DNA of 6,161 nt from Thermoplasmata archaeon. Lineage in GTDB: Archaea; Thermoplasmatota; Thermoplasmata; Lutacidiplasmatales; UBA184. The stretch is taken from positions 1-6,161 of the forward strand of contig JASHQF010000093.1 in the NCBI GenBank assembly GCA_030037695.1, written 5' to 3'. The translations under genes were made by a program, and so were the position numbers. Shown in pieces: positions 1-4,749 of the stretch. Under the pieces are notes generated by a model that saw nothing but the letters and a program-made list of their open reading frames with translations, ran no database searches and had not been told where the DNA came from. Within the stretch, counting starts at the first letter, position 1; every line of letters starts with the position of its first letter.

Positions 1-145
1 CGACGTCTTCGGGCGCCTCGCTTCGGGGCTCTCGCGACTCTTGGACGACCTCGGGATCCCCTCCGCGCGGGCGGCGATCGGCTCGGCGCGGAGCTCCGCC
101 GTTCCGACCGCGACCCGGCGGAACGCACCACCCGAGTCCCCCTAG
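1..145 (+). CDS. pyrD: C-terminal fragment, probable dihydroorotate dehydrogenase (PyrD)
   Basis: Reading from base 2, 47 codons run to a TAG at 143-145; the gene starts left of the window. The fragment begins DVFGRLASGLSRLLDDLGIP and then reads SARAAIGSAR. This pattern (aromatic-x-R-[IL]-x-x-GL, a short helix, then a Gly-Ile-Pro-Ser-like turn and an I-G-x-A ending) resembles the last helix of class 1B dihydroorotate dehydrogenases. That enzyme oxidises dihydroorotate to orotate in UMP synthesis and hands electrons to PyrK, whose gene lies about 780 bp downstream on the same strand. Codon bias supports coding: third positions in this frame are nearly all G or C (4 A/T of 47 by hand count), whereas second positions are much richer in A/T. 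The last 17 or so residues look like a poorly conserved tail. Identification rests on a short piece plus context, so another family is possible. Confidence 0.5.
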   Translation, partial: DVFGRLASGLSRLLDDLGIPSARAAIGSARSSAVPTATRRNAPPESP

Positions 146-851
146 TACCGCGATCGGTCCGTGCGGTCCCGGAACGCCCGCCGGCGGCTCGGGCGCGCCG
201 ACGGTTCGACGGGCGCTGAGCGGCGGGCAGGAACGTGAACAACCTCACGCCCGCTCGGAACCGCCCCGGCGGTCCGGACAGGCGGTCCGCTCCGACCGAG
301 GCGGTCGTTCCCGGGATCGTGACGAACGCGAGCTCCTCGAAGCCGGCGTCGCCGAACCAGCGTCGGATCGAGGGGGTGAGATCCGGAGCGAACCTCCCGC
401 GCGTCCAGATCACCGTCGCACCGCGGGCGCACAGCTCGGGGAGGTGCTCGACGGTGTTCCGGACGTCCTCGTCGCGTACGTTCCCGAAGATCCCGCAGGC
501 GAGGACGAGGTCGGCCGGCACGAGGCCTGCGGCGGCCGAGGTCGTCGACGCATCCCCCTGGACGATCTCGATCTGCGGCCCGTTCAGGGTCGCCGCCCGA
601 GCGCGGGCCCCGGCCGCCAGCTCCGAGTCGAGCTCGATCAGCCGGGCCCGGACGTCCTTCGCCCGGGGATGGTCCGAGAGCACCCCGAGAAGGTCCCGCC
701 CGTCCCCCGCGCAAAGGCTGAGGACTCGGATCGGGCCCGAGGGCGCGGCGCTCAGCCGCGCCCTCACTAGGCGCCGCACGACCTCCAGGCGACGTCGGAG
801 CAGCCGGTCGCGAGCGTACCGGGTGTGCCAGACCCTCCACTCCCGAGTCAT
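1..851 (-). CDS. Class I SAM-dependent methyltransferase, no stop found in window
   Basis: The ATG is at 851-849 and the frame stays open to the left edge. Residues 43-56 (VLSLCAGDGRDLLG) are a SAM-binding glycine-rich loop, LIELD (71-75) supplies the acidic residue at the end of strand 2, QGDAS (98-102) is the next SAM-contact motif, and ADLVLACGIFGNV (113-125) is the following strand and loop. The segments TVIWTRGRFAPDLTP and WFGDAGFEELAF complete the fold. Overall it resembles a family of small uncharacterised methyltransferases (about 210-230 aa) that I associate mainly with Actinobacteria and other GC-rich bacteria; the substrate is unknown. The conserved part ends with VRLFTFL at residue 208 (base 228). 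Beyond it the frame is Arg/Pro/Ser-rich and, below 145, antisense to the pyrD-like tail, so those residues are probably not native. A frameshift into the next frame would end the protein at 142-144. It is transcribed divergently from pyrK. Domain call is firm; the C-terminus is unresolved. Confidence 0.8.
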   Translation of the reverse strand, partial: MTREWRVWHTRYARDRLLRRRLEVVRRLVRARLSAAPSGPIRVLSLCAGDGRDLLGVLSDHPRAKDVRARLIELDSELAAGARARAATLNGPQIEIVQGDASTTSAAAGLVPADLVLACGIFGNVRDEDVRNTVEHLPELCARGATVIWTRGRFAPDLTPSIRRWFGDAGFEELAFVTIPGTTASVGADRLSGPPGRFRAGVRLFTFLPAAQRPSNRRRARAAGGRSGTARTDRGTRGTRVVRSAGSRSERRSSAPSRSPPARRGSRGRPRVARAPKRGARRR

Positions 852-920
852 CTCCGGCCCAGGTGCCGTGCTCGCGCGAGCCAGCGTGCCGCTAAGAGGC
901 CAGCGTCCTCGCGACCGGCG
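852..920. promoter_or_regulatory. Divergent promoter region between methyltransferase and pyrK
   Basis: This 69-bp spacer separates two divergent starts. Its only A/T-rich island is CTAAG at 892-896, within GCTAAGAGGC (891-900). Its centre is about 27 bp before the pyrK ATG at 921, the normal distance from an archaeal TATA box to the transcription start, so pyrK mRNA would be leaderless; no Shine-Dalgarno is present before 921. Read on the other strand, the same island is GCCTCTTAGC, about 42 bp before the methyltransferase ATG, giving a leader of roughly 15 bases. One element could therefore serve both directions. The match to an archaeal TATA consensus is weak, and the claim is inference from position and composition. 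Confidence 0.4.
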
Positions 921-1697
921 ATGCGCGAGGTCGTGCGGGTCTCGGAGACCGTCCGGGAGACGCCGTCGACGGTCACGCTCCGGTTCCGCTACGCGGAGCC
1001 CGCCCTCCCCGGCCAGTTCGTGATGCTCTGGCTCCCGGGGGACGACGAGCTGCCGATGTCGCTGTCGTTCAGCGAGGGCCCCGAGAAGGGGGTCACCATC
1101 AAGGCGATGGGCGACACGAGCCGCCGGATCCTCGCGGTCCGCTCCGGGGACGCGGTCGGCGTCCGGGGTCCGTACGGTCGCGGGTTCGACCTCTCCCCCC
1201 ACCGGATCCTGATCGTCGCCGGGGGCTCCGGCGCGGCCGTCCTCGCCCCGGCGGCCGAGGCGGCGATCGCGCGCGGGGCGAAGGTCTCCGTGGCCCTAGG
1301 GGCTACAACGGCCCCCGAGCTCCTGTTCGAGCGGAGGTTCGCCGCGATGGGCGCCACCGTCGTGACCGCGACCGACGACGGGACGTCCGGGGAGCGGGGG
1401 TTCGTCACCGGCCCGGCCGAACGGCTGCTCGCGGCGGGCGGGTTCGAGGCGGTGTGGACGTGCGGCCCCGAGGTGATGATGGTCAAGGTCGCGGAGCGCG
1501 CACGGGCGCACGGGGTCCCCTCGTTCGGATCGGTCGAGCGGCACATGAAATGCGCCCTCGGGATGTGCGACGCCTGCGCGTTCGGGCCATTCCATGTCTG
1601 CACGGACGGACCCGTGTTCGGCGCGGACCGTCTGGCCCAGGTGCCGGAGTTCGGGAAGTTCCACCGCGGCCCGTCGGGCGGCGCGATCCCGTTCTGA
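921..1697 (+). CDS. pyrK: Dihydroorotate dehydrogenase electron-transfer subunit PyrK
   Basis: A 258-aa iron-sulfur flavoprotein that passes electrons from PyrD's flavin to NAD+ during orotate formation in the cytoplasm. Residues 1-90 form the FAD-binding beta barrel (PGQFVMLWLPG at 30-40; PMSLSF at 45-50 where FAD binds; RGPYGRGFD at 82-90). Residues 95-190 are the nucleotide-binding domain, with IVAGGSGAAVLAPAAEAA (98-115) and the WTCGPEVMM loop (179-187). The C-terminal [2Fe-2S] site has Cys211, Cys216, Cys219 and Cys227 (C-x4-C-x2-C-x7-C) followed by TDGPVF. The frame is open upstream to an ATG at 825, but those 32 extra residues are Arg/Pro/Ser-rich and antisense to the methyltransferase; the family alignment starts at MREVVRVSE, so ATG 921 is chosen. 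No Shine-Dalgarno precedes it, consistent with a leaderless message. Related reductase gamma subunits share this fold, but pyrG and the pyrD-like tail nearby favour PyrK. Confidence 0.88.
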   Translation: MREVVRVSETVRETPSTVTLRFRYAEPALPGQFVMLWLPGDDELPMSLSFSEGPEKGVTIKAMGDTSRRILAVRSGDAVGVRGPYGRGFDLSPHRILIVAGGSGAAVLAPAAEAAIARGAKVSVALGATTAPELLFERRFAAMGATVVTATDDGTSGERGFVTGPAERLLAAGGFEAVWTCGPEVMMVKVAERARAHGVPSFGSVERHMKCALGMCDACAFGPFHVCTDGPVFGADRLAQVPEFGKFHRGPSGGAIPF

Positions 1698-1820
1698 GCC
1701 TCCCGTCCCTACGTTCGGCGGCCGACGGACGCGTCGCGGACCGTTCCACTGGTTCCCACCGACCGTCGCTCCCCACTAGCCTCTTATGCGCCCAGCCGGC
1801 TCCGAGGCGGGGGGCCCCGC
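1698..1820 (+). promoter_or_regulatory. pyrG: pyrG upstream region with TATA-like element
   Basis: This 123-bp non-coding gap lies between the pyrK stop and the pyrG start. Near its right end is GCCTCTTATGCG (1779-1790); CTTATG is the only A/T-rich island close to the gene. It lies about 35 bp before the pyrG ATG, implying transcription from about 1812 and a leader of around ten bases. The octamer GCCTCTTA also occurs on the opposite strand upstream of the methyltransferase (900-893). GAGG at 1804-1807 could be a weak ribosome-binding site only if transcription starts further upstream. No T-rich run or clear terminator for pyrK was seen. Function is inferred from position. Confidence 0.4.
1807..1820. 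repeat. Small GC inverted repeat abutting the pyrG start codon
   Basis: GCGGGG (1807-1812) and CCCCGC (1815-1820) are perfect inverted arms around two G residues, ending immediately before the pyrG ATG. It could be an operator half-site pair or simply a result of high GC. The loop is too short for an RNA hairpin using all six pairs, and the predicted start of transcription falls inside it. Reported as a sequence fact; no function is assigned. Confidence 0.3.
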
Positions 1821-3455
1821 ATGAAGGTCTTGGTGGTGAGCGGCGGGGTGATCTCGGGCCTCGGCAAGGGGATCACGACCTCCTCGCTCGGGCGCCTGCT
1901 GAAGGCGCGCGGCATCGCCGTCACGATCGTCAAGATCGACCCCTACCTCAACGTCGACGCGGGCACCATGAACCCGTACCAGCACGGGGAGGTGTTCGTC
2001 CTCGACGACGGCACCGAGGCGGACCTCGACCTCGGCAACTACGAGCGGTTCCTCGGGCAGAGCCTGTCGGGCTCGCACAACCTCACGACGGGCAAGATTT
2101 ACCGGGCGGTGATCGAGAAGGAGCGCCGGGGCGACTACCTCGGCAACACCGTCCAGATCATTCCCCACGTCACGGGCGAGATCAAGCGGACGGTCCGGGA
2201 GATCGCCGAGGCGGCCGGCGCCGAGGTCGTCCTGGTCGAGGTCGGTGGGACGGTCGGCGACATCGAGTCGATGCCGTTCCTCGAGGCGCTCCGGGAGCTC
2301 TCCTACGAGCTCGGGGAAGGGGAGATGGCGTTCGTCCACACGACGCTCGTCCCGGTCGTCGGGCCGGTCGGCGAAGCGAAGACCAAGCCGACCCAGCATT
2401 CGGTCCGCGAGCTCCGGGCGATCGGCATCCGTCCCAACCTGATCATCGCCCGGGGCCCGGCGCCGCTCACCGCCGACCTCAAGGCGAAGATCTCGCTGTT
2501 CTGCGACGTCCCGCCCGAGGCGGTGATCTCGATCCCCGACCAGCCGCTGATCTACGAGGTCCCGCTCGTCCTCGAGGCGCAGGGCGTCGGCGCCTTGCTC
2601 GCCCGGCTCCTGCGCCTGCCCGACCGGCCCCCCGACTATGCCGCGTGGAAGGAGTTCCTCGCCACGTACCGCGGCGCGACCTCCCCGATCGAGGTCGCGA
2701 TGGTCGGCAAATATACGGAGCTCAAGGACGCCTACCTCTCGCACATCGAGGCGTTCCACCACGTCCAGGGCCATCTCGGCGTCGAGATCGGGCTGCGGTG
2801 GTACGACGCGGAGGACCTTCCGAAGAACCCGTCGCTCGAGGCGCGTCTGCGGCGCGCGGACGCGATCCTCGTGCCGGGGGGGTTCGGCTCCCGCGGGGTG
2901 GAAGGTAAGCTCCGCGCGATCGGGATCGCCCGCACCGGGGGGATCCCGTACCTCGGGATCTGCTACGGGTTCCAGATCGCGGCGGTGGAGTTCGCGCGGG
3001 GGGTCCTCGGGCTCCCCCACGCGACGACGACCGAGGTCGATCCGGCGACCGAGGAGCCGGTCGTCTGCCTGCTCGAGGAGCAGAAGCTCCGGGCCGAGCT
3101 CGGCGGGACGATGCGCCTCGGGGCGCAGCGCGTGACGCTCGCCGCGGGCTCGCTCGTCGCCCGCCTCTACGGGAAGACGGAGATCTGGGAGCGTCACCGG
3201 CACCGGTTCGAGATCAACCCCGCCTACGTCGACCGCTTCGCGGCGGCCGGGCTCACCGTCAGCGGCCGGGCCGTGGACGGACGTGTCGAATCCCTCGAGC
3301 TCGCGGGTCACCCGTTCTTCCTCGGGGTGCAGTACCACCCCGAGTTCCTCTCCCGTCCCGAGGCGCCGCATCCGCTGTTCCTCGGGCTCGTGCGCGCCGC
3401 GGTGGCCCGGAAGGAGGTCGCGTCCCCTGCCGCTCCCTCGCCGGCTATCGCGTGA
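1821..3455 (+). CDS. pyrG: CTP synthase PyrG
   Basis: A 544-aa cytosolic CTP synthase, the family's usual full length, which aminates UTP to CTP using ATP and glutamine. The N-terminal synthetase domain (about 1-265) starts with VSGGVISGLGKGITTSSLGR, containing the ATP-binding P-loop. KIDPYLNVDAGTMNPYQHGE (39-57) and the UTP/Mg region ADLDLGNYERF (67-77, with Asp70) follow, then VEVGGTVGDIES (139-150, with Glu140). The class I glutamine amidotransferase domain (about 288-530) has the oxyanion-hole motif PGGFGSRG (352-359), nucleophile Cys381 in GICYGFQ, and His506/Glu508 in VQYHPEF. The bacterial motif around the cysteine is usually GICLGMQ, so Tyr382 and Phe384 are variants, probably tolerated. 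A 15-residue Ala/Ser/Pro-rich tail ends the protein; its codons for Arg530-Val533 also contain the aspS ribosome-binding site. The ATG at 1821 matches the family's conserved N-terminus. Confidence 0.97.
   Translation: MKVLVVSGGVISGLGKGITTSSLGRLLKARGIAVTIVKIDPYLNVDAGTMNPYQHGEVFVLDDGTEADLDLGNYERFLGQSLSGSHNLTTGKIYRAVIEKERRGDYLGNTVQIIPHVTGEIKRTVREIAEAAGAEVVLVEVGGTVGDIESMPFLEALRELSYELGEGEMAFVHTTLVPVVGPVGEAKTKPTQHSVRELRAIGIRPNLIIARGPAPLTADLKAKISLFCDVPPEAVISIPDQPLIYEVPLVLEAQGVGALLARLLRLPDRPPDYAAWKEFLATYRGATSPIEVAMVGKYTELKDAYLSHIEAFHHVQGHLGVEIGLRWYDAEDLPKNPSLEARLRRADAILVPGGFGSRGVEGKLRAIGIARTGGIPYLGICYGFQIAAVEFARGVLGLPHATTTEVDPATEEPVVCLLEEQKLRAELGGTMRLGAQRVTLAAGSLVARLYGKTEIWERHRHRFEINPAYVDRFAAAGLTVSGRAVDGRVESLELAGHPFFLGVQYHPEFLSRPEAPHPLFLGLVRAAVARKEVASPAAPSPAIA
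3411..3418 (+). promoter_or_regulatory. aspS: Strong Shine-Dalgarno for aspS inside pyrG
   Basis: AAGGAGGT is an essentially perfect anti-Shine-Dalgarno complement. It lies inside the pyrG coding sequence (codons for Lys531, Glu532 and Val533). Eight bases (3419-3426) separate it from the in-frame CTG at 3427, which is normal initiation spacing. No in-frame ATG, GTG or TTG lies at a suitable distance. This is the main reason for choosing the CTG as the aspS start. Confidence 0.6.
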
Positions 3456-4737
3456 ACTCCTCGACCGGGACGGCGAGCTCGTCCGGGTCGCGGGCCACCT
3501 CGAGGAGTACCGGAGCCACGGCGGCGTGGCGTTCGCTCTCGTCCGCGACGGGACGGGGACGACCCAGATCACCCTGAAACGGGGCACGAGCGACGCGGCG
3601 CTGTTCGCGCTGTTCGAGGAACTCCCACGGGAGTCGGTCGTGGAGGTCGAGGGGACGGTCCGGAAGACCCCGAAGTCGCACCGGGGGGTCGAGCTCGCGC
3701 CGACGCGCGCGAGCGTCCTCTCCCGGGCCGCCACCCCCCTCCCGCTCGGGGTGGTCGACAAGGTCGGGGCCGAGCTCGACACCCGGCTCAACCATCGGGT
3801 CCTCGACCTGCGCAAGCCCGCGGTCCGGGCGATCTTCGAGCTCCGGGGCGTCCTCCTCGAGGAGCTCCGGGGGGCGTTCCGGGCGCGGGGGTTCCTCGAG
3901 GTCGAGACCCCGAAGCTCCTGCGGCAGGGGGCGGAGGGCGGGGCGACCCTCTTCGCCGTCCGCTACTTCGACCGCACGGCGTACCTCGCGCAGAGCCCGC
4001 AGCTGTACAAGCAGATGCTGATCGGGGCCGGTTTCGAGCGCGTGCTGGAGATCGCTCCCGCGTTCCGCGCCGAGCCGTCCGACACCGTGCGTCACATCAC
4101 CGAGTTCGGGAGCCTCGACGCCGAGGTCGGCTACGTCGACGACCCGGAGGAGCTGCGCGGGATCCTCGAGGGGGTCCTCGTCGACGCCGTCGGGGCGGCG
4201 AAGCCGCGCCTCACCGCGTCGTCCAACCCCCTCGCGGCTGGGCTCCCCGACCTCGCGAAGCCGTTCCCGCGGGTCTCCTTCGCGACCTGCGAGGCGTGGC
4301 TGGGCCGGCCGGGGGTGGGACGGGACCTCGGGACGGAGGAGGAGAAGGCGGTCGGGGAGCGCGTGGCCGCCGAGCACGGCGCCCCGTTCTACTTCATCAC
4401 CGACTACCCGACCTCCGCGAAGGCGTCGACGTTCTACGCGCGGCGGAAGGACGACGACCCGGCCCAGACGTACTACTTCGACCTCGGCTACCGGGGCCTC
4501 GAGATCGCGAGCGGGGGGCTGCGGGAGCACCGTCTCGAGCGGCTCACGGAGAACCTGGTCGCCGCCGGGCTCGACCCCGCCGCGTTCGAAGGGTACCTCG
4601 AGGCGTTCCGGTACGGGATGCCCCCGCACGGTGGCTGGGGGCTCGGGGTCGACCGGCTCGTCCAGGCGATGGCGGGGCTCGCCAACATCCGCGAGAGCCG
4701 CCTGTTCCCCCGCGACCGTTATCGGCTCGATCCGTAA
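3427..4737 (+). CDS. aspS: Archaeal-type aspartyl-tRNA synthetase, probable CTG start
   Basis: A class IIb aminoacyl-tRNA synthetase that charges tRNA with aspartate. From CTG 3427 it is 436 aa, close to the roughly 430-440 aa of archaeal AspRS, and it lacks the large insertion of bacterial AspRS. Residues 17-100 are the OB-fold anticodon domain (VRVAGHLEEYRSHGG; VRDGTGTTQI). A linker follows, with AELDTRLNHRVLDLR (115-129). Motif 1 is around GFLEVETPKLL (155-165), with AEGGATLF and YLAQSPQLYKQ next. Motif 2 is FRAEPSDTVRHITEF (213-227). RGLEIASGG (356-364) contacts ligand, and motif 3 is GWGLGVDRL (403-411, with Arg410). The only canonical in-frame start upstream is GTG 3283, which would add 48 Ser/Arg-rich residues read out of frame inside pyrG and is unlikely. 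The next in-frame GTG (about 3526) would cut the OB fold. The CTG overlaps pyrG by 29 bp, suggesting translational coupling. The family is certain; the start is inferred. Confidence 0.93.
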   Translation: MPLPRRLSRELLDRDGELVRVAGHLEEYRSHGGVAFALVRDGTGTTQITLKRGTSDAALFALFEELPRESVVEVEGTVRKTPKSHRGVELAPTRASVLSRAATPLPLGVVDKVGAELDTRLNHRVLDLRKPAVRAIFELRGVLLEELRGAFRARGFLEVETPKLLRQGAEGGATLFAVRYFDRTAYLAQSPQLYKQMLIGAGFERVLEIAPAFRAEPSDTVRHITEFGSLDAEVGYVDDPEELRGILEGVLVDAVGAAKPRLTASSNPLAAGLPDLAKPFPRVSFATCEAWLGRPGVGRDLGTEEEKAVGERVAAEHGAPFYFITDYPTSAKASTFYARRKDDDPAQTYYFDLGYRGLEIASGGLREHRLERLTENLVAAGLDPAAFEGYLEAFRYGMPPHGGWGLGVDRLVQAMAGLANIRESRLFPRDRYRLDP

Positions 4738-4739
4738 GC

Positions 4740-4746
4740 GGAAGGT
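4740..4746 (+). promoter_or_regulatory. Ribosome-binding site of mcm
   Basis: GGAAGGT lies in the 12-bp gap between the aspS stop (TAA, 4735-4737) and the mcm ATG at 4750. Three bases separate it from the ATG, slightly short but usable. It fits internal initiation in a co-transcribed pyrG-aspS-mcm unit; no TATA-like element fits in the gap. Confidence 0.45.
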
Positions 4747-4749
4747 CCC

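Noticed and set aside
142..840. A 232-codon minus-strand frame over the methyltransferase
   Set aside because: The SAM-binding motifs are in a different minus-strand frame. This one is an Arg/Pro/Gly-rich shadow, though its stop at 142-144 could become relevant after a frameshift.
825..920. N-terminal extension of pyrK from ATG 825
   Set aside because: The 32 extra residues are Arg/Pro/Ser-rich, overlap the methyltransferase and are absent from the family; ATG 921 fits the conserved start and the TATA-like spacing.
235..1023. A 262-codon plus-strand frame across the methyltransferase and into pyrK
   Set aside because: Arg/Ser/Pro-rich product with no motifs, overlapping a clear methyltransferase on the other strand and the pyrK N-terminus in another frame.
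1454..2908. A 484-codon plus-strand frame across the end of pyrK and half of pyrG
   Set aside because: Out-of-frame shadow rich in Arg, Pro and Gly, with no motifs.
1776..3815. A 679-codon open frame antisense to pyrG
   Set aside because: Low-complexity shadow of CTP synthase and the start of aspS; no domain is recognisable.
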